In this document: positions 7,594-17,106 of the stretch, one piece after another
Numbering within the stretch: the stretch's first letter is position 1
How the letters are laid out: each line of letters starts with the position of its first letter
Assembly: GCF_000241525.1 (NCBI RefSeq)
Contig: NZ_AHIL01000049.1
Location: 186,001-250,000 of the forward strand
Origin: Comamonas testosteroni ATCC 11996
GTDB taxonomy: Bacteria; Pseudomonadota; Gammaproteobacteria; Burkholderiales; Burkholderiaceae_C
Direction: 5' to 3'
DNA length: 64,000 nucleotides
Notes under the pieces: generated by a model
What the model was told of the DNA's origin: nothing
What the model saw: the letters and a program-made list of their open reading frames with translations, nothing else
The model's database searches: none
Made by a program: the position numbers and the translations under genes

Positions 7594-8796
7594 ATGTTCG
7601 CGAATAACGACCTCATCCTGGTTCTGACGCCGTCGCTGGCGATTATGGCTCTTGCAGCCATATTGATCGTTGCCTGGCTTGTCCAACGACCCCAACGATT
7701 TCTGCTTTGGCAAGCTTGCGCCTATTCACTCACTGCTCCGGCTCTCGGAGCACAGACTCTGCTTTCTCCGCAGGAGCTGAATCGCTACGCACTACTGATC
7801 GGCAGCTGTTATCTGCTGAGCGCGTGGTGTCTTGCCAAAAGCTGGGCTCAGAGATGGTGTGTATCGACGCAACCACGAGTTGCATTGCTTATCGCCATAG
7901 CCACCCTGGCTGCTCTCTACCAATTCAGCCAGGTCGAGCCAAATGTCTGGGCCCGGGTGAGCTCTTTCAGCGTTGGCTCCAGCCTTGTTTTGCTGCTCCC
8001 CATCTTGCAGGTCCACTCAAAGAAAAACTCATATGACTGGCTTGACAAATCGCTGCTCTGGCTGAGCATCAGCTTCACTGCCTATACCTTCACGCGACCC
8101 GCTTTGATCTGGCTGCTGGGATACACGGATCTACGGGCCCTGCCAAGGTCGCCCTATTGGATCCTGACGCTGCTGAGCATTCTGAATTTCTCGCTGCTCT
8201 TCACCGTGGTGATGAGCGCGATTGCCGTGAAGGAAACAGTCGGCAAGCTGCGCAAGGAACGCGACATTGATGCTTTGACGCAGATCCTGAATCGCCGGTC
8301 TTTTCAAGAGCATGCCCAGAAGCGTCTCACCGACATGAGACGCTATCCCATGGCAGTGCTGGCCTGCGACATAGACCACTTCAAACGCATCAACGATGCC
8401 TGGGGGCACGAGCGAGGCGACATGGTGCTGCAACTGGTTTCCTCGACTCTGCAGAACAATGTGCGAGAGCACGACCTGGTTGCTCGGTTCGGTGGTGAGG
8501 AGTTTGTGCTGCTATTGGCCGACATAACGCTGGGAGATGCGGAGCTCATTGCCCAGCGAATCCAGCGTGACCTCGGGTCAAAAAATACCGTTCTTCCGAC
8601 GGGCCCGAAATTGACCATGAGCTTTGGGATTTCATTGATCACCAAGCCATTCCAGTTTGAGCAAGCCATGAAGGAAGCCGATCAACTCCTCTACCAAGCC
8701 AAGAATGCTGGGCGTGATCGGGTTCATGTATCAGGGGTTTTCTATCCGGATATATCTGTAGAGACTCATCGGCTGTGGAGCAGACCTGCAGCTTGA
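7594..8796 (+). CDS. membrane diguanylate cyclase (GGDEF)
   Basis: A 400-residue inner-membrane enzyme that should make cyclic di-GMP from two GTP. Residues 1-215 contain about six hydrophobic segments and probably form a sensor; the C-terminal GGDEF domain covers about 230-390. The active-site loop is GGEEF at 300-304, and an allosteric inhibition site RxxD (R291-D294) sits exactly five residues before it, so product feedback is expected. There is no EAL domain. The ATG is preceded by AGGAGG ten bases upstream. It is a single gene, so its input signal is unknown. Confidence 0.9.
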   Translation: MFANNDLILVLTPSLAIMALAAILIVAWLVQRPQRFLLWQACAYSLTAPALGAQTLLSPQELNRYALLIGSCYLLSAWCLAKSWAQRWCVSTQPRVALLIAIATLAALYQFSQVEPNVWARVSSFSVGSSLVLLLPILQVHSKKNSYDWLDKSLLWLSISFTAYTFTRPALIWLLGYTDLRALPRSPYWILTLLSILNFSLLFTVVMSAIAVKETVGKLRKERDIDALTQILNRRSFQEHAQKRLTDMRRYPMAVLACDIDHFKRINDAWGHERGDMVLQLVSSTLQNNVREHDLVARFGGEEFVLLLADITLGDAELIAQRIQRDLGSKNTVLPTGPKLTMSFGISLITKPFQFEQAMKEADQLLYQAKNAGRDRVHVSGVFYPDISVETHRLWSRPAA

Positions 8797-9035
8797 AAAT
8801 TAGCTGCGTATTCATCACCCTCGGCCGCTGCGGAAAACGTGAAGTACCGAAGGCCTATCGAGCACGCACTTTTTCTTGAACGTGAATTGCCAGGAGCCGT
8901 TGGAAAACTACTTCTTGCCTGCCATGCCTACCACCTGAAAAGACGCGCCATGCAAATCCGTGCAAAGCTGGCAGACAACGATTTTCGGTTGGTAGAGGCG
9001 GCTTGTGGCGGCTACTTGGGCTGATGGAGAGGGCA

Positions 9036-9067
9036 AAGAAAAAGGGCTTAGATCGCTCTAAGCCCTT
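9036..9067 (-). terminator. terminator of hupB/tRNA-Val
   Basis: AAGGGCTTAGA and TCTAAGCCCTT arms; on the minus strand followed by TTTCTTT. The 290 bases from 8797 contain a 61-codon frame at 8839 that I do not consider a gene. Confidence 0.8.
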
Positions 9068-9086
9068 GATTTCTTTAGTTTTTTAG

Positions 9087-9162
9087 TGGTGGGTCCTGAC
9101 GGTCTCGAACCGCCGACCTACTCCGTGTAAAGGAGCCGCTCTACCAACTGAGCTAAGGACCC
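9087..9162 (-). tRNA. tRNA-Val (anticodon TAC)
   Basis: A full cloverleaf is readable on the minus strand: acceptor GGGTCCT/AGGACCC, D arm TAGCTCAGTTGGTAGAGC, anticodon loop TTTACAC giving TAC, T arm CGGCGGTTCGAGACCGTC-like, and an encoded CCA (9089-9087). It reads GTA valine codons. It lies 14 bases after hupB and before a common terminator, so it is probably processed from the hupB transcript. Confidence 0.95.
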
Positions 9163-9176
9163 ACTAAAACTGGGTG

Positions 9177-9449
9177 TCAGTTCAGAGCATCTTTCAATGC
9201 TTTGCCCGGACGGAATTTAGGCACCTTGGCCGCTTTGATCTTGATGGAATCGCCGGTGCGGGGATTACGACCGGTGCGAGCTGCACGCTTGCCAACAGCA
9301 AATGTGCCAAAACCAACAAGCGATACTGTACCACCTTTTTTCAGTGTTTTCTTCACTGCGTCGATCGTGGAGTCCAGTGCACGCGCAGCTGCGGCCTTGG
9401 AAATATCGGCGTTGTTAGCGATGTGCTCAATCAGTTCGGTTTTATTCAC
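9177..9449 (-). CDS. hupB: DNA-binding protein HU
   Basis: A 90-residue histone-like nucleoid protein that binds and bends DNA as a dimer. The sequence [20 protein letters not shown] starts it and [18 protein letters not shown] is the beta-arm signature. The start is GTG 9449, which gives the standard 90-residue length; a longer in-frame ATG at 9497 would add an unlike extension. It is followed by tRNA-Val with no terminator between. Confidence 0.95.
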   Translation of the reverse strand: MNKTELIEHIANNADISKAAAARALDSTIDAVKKTLKKGGTVSLVGFGTFAVGKRAARTGRNPRTGDSIKIKAAKVPKFRPGKALKDALN

Positions 9450-9857
9450 AAGATGCCTCTCGAGAAATAAGTGAATGGAATGTCTCTGCAAACGCAAGTC
9501 TTGCGTAACAAGAAACCAGTCGCGATGAAGACGGAAGCCAGCCTATCAGTTTTTGCGTATGGGCAAGCCCATTTTTACCTGAAGCCGCTGACATTTTTGA
9601 CGCCAACTCGCGCTGCGCATTCCAGCGACAGAACCAGATTCTATGCGGTTTTTGAGCGGGTTCGGCCATCCACAGCGGCTTTTTTCAAGCTTCTTCCGTG
9701 TCGGCTTCACCGATTGACAACAATTGACAAAATCTGCAGTCCGATCAAGTCATGCGAGGCAGCGCCGCAAAGTCTTTTTGCCGCTTCGAAAACAGCCCAC
9801 CAGATAGCAAAAAAGCGCTTGATGAACAAGCGCTTTCAGAGAGCTCCACTTCGGATG
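9450..9857. other. hupB upstream region and pgsA terminator
   Basis: About 400 bases without a gene. It must hold the hupB promoter, though I cannot fix -35/-10 boxes, and contains the pgsA terminator at 9808-9836. Frames here lack ribosome binding sites. Confidence 0.5.
9808..9836 (-). terminator. terminator of uvrC-pgsA
   Basis: AAAGCGCTTG and CAAGCGCTTT arms; the minus strand continues in a T run. Confidence 0.8.
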
Positions 9858-10430
9858 TCAGAGCCTGGCACGAATTTCGGGCAATGCCTTTTGCAGGTAG
9901 TAGACCATGGACCAGACGGTCAGCACCGCTGCAATCCAGATCAGCCACTGTCCCCAGACGCCGGTATCGATCACTCCGAACGCCACTCCGTCATAGAGCA
10001 GAAAGGGAATGGCCACCATCTGGGCCATGGTCTTGGCCTTGCCGATCATGTGCACGGCCACGCTCTTGCTGGCACCGATCTGAGCCATCCATTCACGCAG
10101 TGCCGAGATGGCGATCTCGCGTCCGATGATGATCAGCGCCACGAACACATCGGCGCGTTGCAGATGAACCAGCACCAGCAGCGATGCACAGACCAGAAAT
10201 TTGTCGGCAACGGGATCTAGAAAAGCACCGAATGCCGATGTCTGATTGAGCTTGCGCGCCAGATAGCCGTCAAACCAGTCGGTGGCGGCAAACACGATGA
10301 ACATCACGGTGGCGATGAGATTGCGGGTCGCCTGATCCAGCGGCGCGTAAAACACCCCCACGATGAGCGGAATCGCCACGATCCGCGTAAGGGTCAGCAC
10401 AGTAGGGATGGTGAAGAACATGGGTGTCAT
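9858..10430 (-). CDS. pgsA: CDP-diacylglycerol-glycerol-3-P phosphatidyltransferase
   Basis: A 190-residue inner-membrane enzyme of phosphatidylglycerol synthesis: it transfers the phosphatidyl group from CDP-diacylglycerol to glycerol-3-phosphate. The CDP-alcohol phosphotransferase signature is complete: D51-x2-D54-G55-x2-A58-R59-x8-G68-x3-D72-x3-D76. Several hydrophobic helices follow. The start could be the ATG at 10430 or, more like other family members (MFFTIPT), the ATG at 10421; neither has a strong ribosome site. It sits 51 bases after uvrC, the widespread uvrC-pgsA arrangement. Confidence 0.93.
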   Translation of the reverse strand: MTPMFFTIPTVLTLTRIVAIPLIVGVFYAPLDQATRNLIATVMFIVFAATDWFDGYLARKLNQTSAFGAFLDPVADKFLVCASLLVLVHLQRADVFVALIIIGREIAISALREWMAQIGASKSVAVHMIGKAKTMAQMVAIPFLLYDGVAFGVIDTGVWGQWLIWIAAVLTVWSMVYYLQKALPEIRARL

Positions 10431-10481
10431 TGTGTCACGAGCACGCAGCGCTAGCGCGGATTCGTGCTTGCGCAGCCTGCA

Positions 10482-12434
10482 TCAATGCAGTGCCTTGTAG
10501 ATTTCTTCGGCCAGCGTTGCGGAAATGCCCTCCACGGTCATCAGATCGTCCACGCTGGCATCGGCCACGCCGCGCACGCCGCCAAAGCGCTGCAGCAATC
10601 GCGCCCGTTTCTTGGGCCCCACGCCGGCAATGTCTTCCAGACTGCTGCTGCCCGTGCGCACCTTGGCGCGGGCCGCGCGCATGCCGGTGATGGCGAAGCG
10701 GTGCGCCTCGTCGCGAATCTGCGCCACCAGCATCAGCGCCGCCGAGTCATGACCCAGGTAGACCTTGTCGCGTCCGTCGGCAAACACAAGTTCCTCCAGG
10801 CCGACCTTGCGGCCCTCGCCTTTTTCCACGCCCACGATGCGCGACAGATCGAGGCCCAGTTCCGTGAATACCTCGCGCGCCATGCTGACCTGGCCCTTGC
10901 CGCCGTCAACCAGCACCAGATCGGGCAAATGCGGCTGCTTGCCGCTCAGCTCGGCGCCGCCCGCCTCGCGCTGCGCCTCGGCCACGGGTTTGTAGCGCCG
11001 CGTGAGCACCTGGCGCATGGCCGCATAGTCGTCGCCGCCGGTGATGCCTTCGATATTGAAGCGGCGGTAGTCGCTGCTCTGCATCTTGTGGTGATGGAAC
11101 ACCACGCAGGACGCCTTGGTGCTTTCGCCGCTGGTGTGCGAGATATCGAAGCATTCGATGGTCAGCTCGTCGAGATTCTCGACCGGCAGGTCCAGCGCCT
11201 CGGCCAGGGCGCGCGTGCGCGCCTGTTGCGAGCCTTCTTCGGCCAGCAGGCGGGCCAGCTGGATGTCGGCATTTTTCTGCGCCATCTCCAGCCAGATGCG
11301 GCGCTGCTCGCGCGGCTGCTGGACCACGGTGATGCGCACGCCGGTCTGCTCGGTCAGCAACTCCACCAGCCGCTTCTCCACGGGATGGCTGACGACAAGC
11401 GTGGGCGGCACGGCAACGCCCACATAGTGCTGGGCGATAAAGGCCTCCAGCACCAGCTCCTCCACGGGCCGCGCCTCGGCTGCGGCGTCCACTTCTTCCT
11501 CGCTGGAGTAGACCGATGCGGCATCGCCCAGATTCGCCGGAAAGTAAGGCCGGTCGCCCAGGTGGCGGCCGCCGCGCACCATGGCCAGATTCACGCAGGC
11601 ACGGCCGCCCTGCACGCGCACGGCCAGGATGTCCACATCCTTGTCATCGGTGGTTTCGATCGCCTGCTGGTGCAGCACGCGCGACAGCGCCGTGAGCTGG
11701 TTGCGCACCTCGGCCGCCTGCTCGAACTCCAGCCTGTCGGAATGCGCCATCATGCGCGCTTCGAGCTGCTGCAGCAGCTCGCTGGTTTCGCCGCGCAGCA
11801 TGGCCTCGGCATTGCGCACATCCAGCGCATAGGCCTCGGGCGATATCAGGTCCACACAGGGGCCGGTGCAGCGCTTGATCTGATAGAGCAGACAGGGGCG
11901 GCTGCGGTTGGCAAACACCGTGTCTTCGCAGGTACGCAGCCGAAAGACTTTCTGCAGCAGCTGAATGCTTTCCTTGACCGCCCAGGCACTGGGATAGGGG
12001 CCGAAGTAGCGGTGCTTCTTGTCCACGGCGCCGCGGTAGTAGGCAATGCGCGGGAACTCCTGAAACGCAGGTTCGCCCTCCTTGCCGTCCCGGTGGGCCA
12101 CACCGGTGATCTTGAGATAGGGATAGCTTTTGTCGTCCCTGAACAGGATGTTGTACTTGGGGTACAGCGTCTTGATGAGGTTGTTTTCCAGCAGCAGCGC
12201 CTCGGCTTCGGAGCGCACCACCGTAGTCTCCAGCCGCGCGATCTTGCTGACCATATGGCCTATGCGCGTGCCGCCATGGTCCTTCTGGAAATAGCTGGAA
12301 ACGCGGCGCTTGAGGTTGATGGCCTTGCCCACATAGAGCAGGACACCGGCAGCATCGAAATAGCGATAGACGCCGGGCAATGGCGGCAGCGCGGCCACCT
12401 GGGCCAGCAGTTCGGCGGAATGCGTGGAAGACAT
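10482..12434 (-). CDS. uvrC: UvrABC excinuclease subunit C
   Basis: A 650-residue nucleotide-excision-repair nuclease making the 3' and 5' cuts beside a UvrB-bound lesion. The GIY-YIG domain is at about 18-95 ([15 protein letters not shown]), the UvrB-interacting UVR helix pair near 200-235 ([11 protein letters not shown]), the RNase H-like endonuclease domain in the centre (ECFDISH, VDGGKGQ) and the tandem helix-hairpin-helix DNA-binding end at about 590-650 ([13 protein letters not shown]). Length is normal. It leads the uvrC-pgsA operon on the minus strand. Confidence 0.97.
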   Translation of the reverse strand: MSSTHSAELLAQVAALPPLPGVYRYFDAAGVLLYVGKAINLKRRVSSYFQKDHGGTRIGHMVSKIARLETTVVRSEAEALLLENNLIKTLYPKYNILFRDDKSYPYLKITGVAHRDGKEGEPAFQEFPRIAYYRGAVDKKHRYFGPYPSAWAVKESIQLLQKVFRLRTCEDTVFANRSRPCLLYQIKRCTGPCVDLISPEAYALDVRNAEAMLRGETSELLQQLEARMMAHSDRLEFEQAAEVRNQLTALSRVLHQQAIETTDDKDVDILAVRVQGGRACVNLAMVRGGRHLGDRPYFPANLGDAASVYSSEEEVDAAAEARPVEELVLEAFIAQHYVGVAVPPTLVVSHPVEKRLVELLTEQTGVRITVVQQPREQRRIWLEMAQKNADIQLARLLAEEGSQQARTRALAEALDLPVENLDELTIECFDISHTSGESTKASCVVFHHHKMQSSDYRRFNIEGITGGDDYAAMRQVLTRRYKPVAEAQREAGGAELSGKQPHLPDLVLVDGGKGQVSMAREVFTELGLDLSRIVGVEKGEGRKVGLEELVFADGRDKVYLGHDSAALMLVAQIRDEAHRFAITGMRAARAKVRTGSSSLEDIAGVGPKKRARLLQRFGGVRGVADASVDDLMTVEGISATLAEEIYKALH

Positions 12435-12511
12435 GGGCGCTATTGTCTGCGCATGTGGACGAATCCGGCAGCAAGCGGCTCAAACGACCGGGCAACGTTC
12501 TGCATATCAAT

Positions 12512-12600
12512 AAAAGGAGCTGCCAGCGCTTGATGAGATTGAATTTCAGATACTTTTCAATCTGAGGTCCTTATCAGTCAAGCGGTAGCAGCTCCTTTTT
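12512..12600. repeat. dispersed repeat forming a terminator-like hairpin
   Basis: Outer arms AAAAGGAGCTGC (12512-12523) and GCAGCTCCTTTT are complementary, and inner parts GCGCTTGA/TCAAGCG also pair. T runs on both strands let it end the 12641 operon, which stops 40 bases before. It belongs to the AGCTG-n-GCGC repeat family also seen at 29340, 38085, 45577, 48478 and 58372. Confidence 0.6.
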
Positions 12601-12640
12601 TAGATCCAAGGGATTTGGGGAAATCCCTGCGTCCTGCAGC

Positions 12641-13627
12641 TTACTCGGCTTCGATTTTGGACGACTTCACCACTTGCGCCCAGTTGCCATATTCGGTCTT
12701 GACCATGGCCGCCAGTTGCTGCGGGTTCATATAGTCTGCCGTGGCGCCCTGCTCTTCGGCCTTTTTCCTGAAGGCGGGGTCCTCCACCACCTTCTTGATA
12801 TCGGCAGCCAGCTTGTCGATCACGGGCTGTGGCGTGGCCTTGGGCGCAAACACGGCAAACCAGGAGGTGGCGTTCACGCCCGGGTAGCCGGCTTCCGCCG
12901 TGGTGGGCACATTGGGCAGGCTGGGCAGGCGCTGCTTGCCCGTCACGGCCAGCACGCGCAGCTTGCCGCTTTGCACATGCGGCATGAAGGGAGGCGCGGT
13001 GCCGAAGGTCAGGTCCACCTGGCCACCCAGCAGGTCCTGCAGCGCCGGGCCCGTGCCCTTGTAGGGCACGTGCACCATCTTCACGCCGGCCTGCTGCTCC
13101 AGCATGGCGCCCGTCACATGCTGCAACGATCCGTTGCCCGACGAGGCGTAGTTGAGCTTGCCGGGATTGGCCTTGGTGTAGCTCACCAGCTCGGCCAGCG
13201 TCTTCACGGGCAGCTCGGAGCGCACCACGATGATCTGCGGCGCCGACAGCACATTGGCCACAGGGGCAAAGTCGCTTTGTTCCCAGCTTCGGGCCTTGGT
13301 CAGATGCGGGGAGATGACGTGGTAGCCGGAGTACTGCATCAGCAGCGTGTAGCCGTCGGCATCGGCACGCTTGACCAGATTGGCTGCAATGGCGCCGTTG
13401 CCGCCGCCCTTGTTGTCCACCACCACCGATTGCCCGATCACCGGCGCCAGCGCCTGTGCGGCCATGCGACCGGCAAGATCGGTGGTGCCGCCCGCGGCAG
13501 CGGGCACGATCATCAGCACGGTTTTGCTGGGATAGCTGCCCTGGGCCATGGCCGGGGCGCTGGCAAGGCCGACCGCGGCAGCGGCCGTCGCAAGCATGAA
13601 ATGAAGGCGTTGACGTTGAACAGTCAT
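12641..13627 (-). CDS. Bug-family periplasmic solute-binding protein
   Basis: A 328-residue periplasmic receptor of the tripartite tricarboxylate transporter (TctC/Bug) family, which binds carboxylates. The Sec signal peptide runs to about residue 29 (VGLASAPAMAQ). Family features include YPSKTVLMIVPAAAGGTTDL, VVVDNKGGGNGAIAA and the HVPYKGTGPALQDLLGGQVD segment. The start is ATG 13627 after AGGAGA; the longer frame to 13723 is not supported. It is the last gene of the CoA-transferase/lyase operon, so its ligand may be the acid degraded there. No TctA/TctB membrane partners are nearby. Confidence 0.9.
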   Translation of the reverse strand: MTVQRQRLHFMLATAAAAVGLASAPAMAQGSYPSKTVLMIVPAAAGGTTDLAGRMAAQALAPVIGQSVVVDNKGGGNGAIAANLVKRADADGYTLLMQYSGYHVISPHLTKARSWEQSDFAPVANVLSAPQIIVVRSELPVKTLAELVSYTKANPGKLNYASSGNGSLQHVTGAMLEQQAGVKMVHVPYKGTGPALQDLLGGQVDLTFGTAPPFMPHVQSGKLRVLAVTGKQRLPSLPNVPTTAEAGYPGVNATSWFAVFAPKATPQPVIDKLAADIKKVVEDPAFRKKAEEQGATADYMNPQQLAAMVKTEYGNWAQVVKSSKIEAE

Positions 13628-13791
13628 GTTTGTCTCCTGATTGGAATGGGGACTTGCGCCAACAAGGGTGGGCAGCGGGCATCTGTATTGGCCAGACACC
13701 ATGCCTGATCCGAATTTGCGCAAGCCGTGGGGCGGTAAACCGCGTCAGCTCCTTCCCCCGAAAGAGCCGATGCAGTGGGGGCGAAACAGTC

Positions 13792-14772
13792 TCAGGCCCT
13801 GGCCTGGGCGCGTTCCTTGATCTCGGCAAAATCCGCTGGCGGCTGGTGCAGATCCCAGCGCGTGCCGGCCTTGACGATCTGGCTGGGCGTCTCGTGGCCT
13901 ATCAGTGCCGGCAGGCTGCGAGCAGCCGCCACGATGCGGGCTAGGTCTGTGCCTGTGTCATAGCCCATGAGCTGCAGCGCATGCACGATCTCTTCGGTGC
14001 AGGCATTGCCCGAGGCGCCCGGTGCATAGGGACAGCCGCCCAGACCGCCAATCGAGGCGTCGAAGCGATCCGCACCCGCAGCTATGGAGGCCAGCACATT
14101 GGCCAGCGCCATGCCGCGCGTATTGTGGAAATGCAGGGTCAGGCCCAGCTGCGGCCAGCGCGCCCTGAAGGCCAGAACCATGGAATGCACCTGGCTCGGA
14201 TAGGCCATGCCCGTGGTGTCGCACAGCGTGATGCCCTGCACACCCAGATCGGCAAAGCGCTGCACCCAGTCCAGCACTTCGGCCTCGGCCACATCGCCCT
14301 CCATGGGGCAGCCGAAGCAGCAGGACAGAGACACATTGACGGGCGTTGCCGCCTGCTGCGCCGTGGCGATCACCTGCCTGAGCGCCTCGAAAGACTGACT
14401 GCGCTGCATGCGCAGATTGCAGAGGTTGTGCGTCTCGCTGACCGACATCACCAGATTGAGCTCGTCAGTCCGTGCATCGATGGCACGCTCCGCGCCGCGC
14501 ACATTGGGCACCAGCGCCGTGTAGACCGTGCCCGGCCGGCGCACGATCTCGCGCATCACGATCTCGCCGTCGCGCAGGGCCGGGATGGCCTTGGGCGAGA
14601 CAAAGGCCGTGACTTCGATCTTGGACAGGCCGGCCTCGGACAGCGCATTGACCAGCGCGATCTTGTCCTCGGTGGGCACAAAGGCCTGTTCCATCTGCAG
14701 ACCGTCGCGCGTGCCGACTTCGTTCATATGGATGCGGCGACCCGCGCCATTCCAGACATTTGGCGTGCTCAT
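13792..14772 (-). CDS. hydroxymethylglutaryl-CoA lyase-family protein
   Basis: A 326-residue DRE-TIM-type aldolase. Residues near the start (NEVGTRDGLQ) carry the catalytic Arg-Asp pair, HFHNTRGMA holds metal-binding histidines and GGCPYAPGASGN holds the catalytic cysteine loop of HMG-CoA lyases. The family cleaves 3-hydroxy-3-methyl acyl-CoAs to acetyl-CoA or pyruvate plus an acid. The start overlaps the CoA-transferase stop by four bases (ATGA), so translation is coupled. In this setting the substrate may be an HMG-CoA-like or citramalyl-CoA-like ester; the exact one cannot be told. Confidence 0.85.
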   Translation of the reverse strand: MSTPNVWNGAGRRIHMNEVGTRDGLQMEQAFVPTEDKIALVNALSEAGLSKIEVTAFVSPKAIPALRDGEIVMREIVRRPGTVYTALVPNVRGAERAIDARTDELNLVMSVSETHNLCNLRMQRSQSFEALRQVIATAQQAATPVNVSLSCCFGCPMEGDVAEAEVLDWVQRFADLGVQGITLCDTTGMAYPSQVHSMVLAFRARWPQLGLTLHFHNTRGMALANVLASIAAGADRFDASIGGLGGCPYAPGASGNACTEEIVHALQLMGYDTGTDLARIVAAARSLPALIGHETPSQIVKAGTRWDLHQPPADFAEIKERAQARA

Positions 14773-16001
14773 TGGATGATGCCTTTCTCGCGCAGCCGGG
14801 CGACCTGCTCGGCGCTCAGACCAATTTCAGCCAGCACGGCATCGGTGTCGTCACCCACATGGGGGGCGCTGCTGCGCACCGTGCCCGGCGTCAGCGAGAG
14901 CTTGGGCACCACGCCCGGCACCTGAAGCTCGAAACCATCGCGGGTACGCTGGGTCAGAATCATCTCGCGCGCCCGGTAATGCGGATCTTCGGCAATATCC
15001 TTGGCCGTGTAGACCTTGCCGGCCGGCACGCGTGCCGCGCCCAGCTCGTCCATCACCGTCTGCACGCTGCGTGCCTGCGTCCAGGCGCCAATCGCGGCAT
15101 CGATCTCGGCCACGCGCTGGACGCGGCCCGCATTGTCGGCCAGGTCGGGTGCATCGGCCAGATCCTGGCGACCGATGGCCGTCATGAGCCGCTTGAAGAT
15201 GGAGTCACCATTGCCCGCAACCAGAACCCAGCCATCCTGGCAGGGGTAGGCATTCGAGGGCGCAATGCCTGGCAGCGCACTGCCGGCGGCCTCGCGCACG
15301 GCGCCAAAGGCGCTGTACTCGGGAATCAGGCTCTCCATGATGTTGAACACGGCCTCATGCAGAGCCACGTCGATCACCTGGCCGGGGCCGCCGTTCACCT
15401 TGCGGTGGTACAGCGCCATCATCACGCCGATCACGCCGTGCAGGGCCGCCAGCGTATCGCCGATCGACACGCCCACGCGCACCGGCACCCGGCCCGGCTC
15501 GGCCGTCAGATGGCGCAGCCCGCCCATGGCCTCGCCGATCACACCAAAGCCCGGCAGATCGCGATAGGGGCCGGTCTGACCGTAGCCAGAGATCCGCAGA
15601 ATCACCAGGCCGGGGTTGATGGCGTGCAGCTCCTCGGGCGACATGCCCCAGCCTTCCAGCGTGCCGGGGCGGAAGTTCTCTACCAGCACATCGGCTTCGG
15701 CAATGAGCTGACGCGCCACGGCCTGCGCCTCCTGCTGGCGCAGATCGAGCGCGACCGAGCGCTTGTTGCGCGACTGCACCTGCCACCAGACGGAGGTGCC
15801 TTCCTTGATCAGGCGCCAGTTGCGCAGCGGGTCGCCCGCACCGGGCGCCTCGATCTTGATGACATCGGCACCAAACTCGCCCAGGGTCTTGCCGCAGAAG
15901 GGACCGGCAATCAGCTGGCCCATTTCCACCACTTTCACCCCTTCCAGCGCGCGCGGCGTGGCAGTCTGTGTGGCAGGGTCTTGGATATTCATCGTCGTCA
16001 T
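14769..16001 (-). CDS. CaiB/BaiF (class III) CoA-transferase
   Basis: A 410-residue family III CoA-transferase that moves CoA between carboxylic acids through an aspartyl-CoA intermediate. The catalytic Asp is probably D182 in VSIGDTLAALHG; the N-terminal GVKVVEMGQLIAGPFCGKTLGE-like Rossmann segment is typical, as is the SRNKRSVALDL stretch. The ATG at 16001 is preceded by three purine-rich 11-base repeats rather than a clear Shine-Dalgarno; ATG 15992 is an alternative. It is first in an operon with the lyase (four-base overlap) and the Bug protein, divergent from the LysR gene. Confidence 0.9.
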   Translation of the reverse strand: MTTMNIQDPATQTATPRALEGVKVVEMGQLIAGPFCGKTLGEFGADVIKIEAPGAGDPLRNWRLIKEGTSVWWQVQSRNKRSVALDLRQQEAQAVARQLIAEADVLVENFRPGTLEGWGMSPEELHAINPGLVILRISGYGQTGPYRDLPGFGVIGEAMGGLRHLTAEPGRVPVRVGVSIGDTLAALHGVIGVMMALYHRKVNGGPGQVIDVALHEAVFNIMESLIPEYSAFGAVREAAGSALPGIAPSNAYPCQDGWVLVAGNGDSIFKRLMTAIGRQDLADAPDLADNAGRVQRVAEIDAAIGAWTQARSVQTVMDELGAARVPAGKVYTAKDIAEDPHYRAREMILTQRTRDGFELQVPGVVPKLSLTPGTVRSSAPHVGDDTDAVLAEIGLSAEQVARLREKGIIQ

Positions 16002-16003
16002 GC

Positions 16004-16036
16004 GTTTGTCTCTTGTTTGTCTCTTGTTTGTCTCTC
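16004..16036. repeat. three tandem copies of an 11-base unit
   Basis: GTTTGTCTCTT repeated three times on the plus strand (last copy one base changed). It lies two bases before the CoA-transferase start, in its 5' leader. Confidence 0.85.
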
Positions 16037-16187
16037 GCTACCTGTCTTGCTGTGCTGCTTTGCGTTGACCAACACCACGCAAAGCGGCTTTTCAATCATC
16101 TTGCCCTTGAAGAACAGTCCTGCAAAACGCTGAAATGCGAAGCTGCCATCGCATTTGGGCATAGCCAGGCGGGATAATGCAGTCCTC

Positions 16188-17102
16188 ATGAAACTGGACC
16201 CGATCACCCTGCGCCTGTTTGTGGCCGTGATGGAGGAAAACGCCATCGCGCGTGCCGCAGCACGCGAGCACATCGCCCCCTCGGCCGCCAGCCGCCGCCT
16301 GGCCGAGCTGGAGGATCAGCTGCAGCTTGAGCTGTTCACACGCAGCAATCGGGGCAGCCAGCCCACGGCCGCCGCCTACGCCCTGCTGAACATGGCGCGT
16401 GGCGTGCTCAACGAGCTGGACGGCATCGCCACGCAGATGAAGGACTATGCCCAGGGTGGCGAGCAAGGCCTGCGCGGTCATGTGCGGGTGATGGCCAATA
16501 TTTCCAGCATCACCCAGTTTCTGCCGGCCCAGCTGCAGAGCTTTCTGAGCCGGCACCCACTGGTGGACGTGAGGCTGCAGGAGCGCGTGAGCACCGATAT
16601 CGCGCGAGCCGTGGCCGACAACGAAGCCGATATCGGCCTGCTCAACAACGGCAGCTACGGCAGCAAGATCAGCCTGCGTCCCTATCGCAGGGACCGGCTG
16701 GCCGTGGTCATGCCCCAATCCCATCCGCTGGCCGGCGAGCACAGACTGCGCCTGGAACAAGTCCTCGAGCATGATCTGATCGGCATGCATGCCGACAGCG
16801 CGCTCAACCATCTCATCACCCGCTCTGCCGCCGACCAGGGCCTGCAGCCGCGTCTGCGCATGAAGGTGACGGGCTACGACGCCCTGTGCCTGATGGTGGC
16901 CGCCGGCCTGGGCGTGGGCATTCTCCCCGAGGGCAGCGCCCATATCTACATGGGCGCACTGCCCTTGCGCTGCATCCGCCTGGACGAAGTCTGGGCCGAG
17001 CGCCAGCTCATGCTCTGCGTACGCTCCCAGGACGCACTCTCGAGCGTCGCGCAACTGCTGGTCGAGCACCTGTGCCAGAGCGCCTCAACCCATCAAGACT
17101 GA
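16188..17102 (+). CDS. LysR-type transcriptional regulator
   Basis: A 304-residue regulator. The N-terminal winged helix (residues 1-60: LRLFVAVMEENAIARAAAREH, SAASRRLAELEDQL) binds DNA; residues about 90-290 form the substrate-binding-like effector domain. Start ATG 16188 (MKLDPITLRLF) fits the family; the upstream frame to 16155 does not. It is divergent from the CoA-transferase operon with 186 bases between, the usual arrangement for a LysR protein controlling its neighbour, with an acyl acid or CoA ester as likely effector. earP follows four bases after its stop. Confidence 0.88.
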   Translation: MKLDPITLRLFVAVMEENAIARAAAREHIAPSAASRRLAELEDQLQLELFTRSNRGSQPTAAAYALLNMARGVLNELDGIATQMKDYAQGGEQGLRGHVRVMANISSITQFLPAQLQSFLSRHPLVDVRLQERVSTDIARAVADNEADIGLLNNGSYGSKISLRPYRRDRLAVVMPQSHPLAGEHRLRLEQVLEHDLIGMHADSALNHLITRSAADQGLQPRLRMKVTGYDALCLMVAAGLGVGILPEGSAHIYMGALPLRCIRLDEVWAERQLMLCVRSQDALSSVAQLLVEHLCQSASTHQD

Positions 17103-17106
17103 ACCC

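Noticed and set aside
8839-9024. 61-codon frame after the GGDEF gene
   Set aside because: No good ribosome site, no family pattern, ends close to the tRNA terminator.
10464-12533. Long plus-strand frame of 689 codons
   Set aside because: Antisense shadow of uvrC; His/Ala/Leu-rich, typical of the reverse of a GC-rich gene, and no ribosome site.
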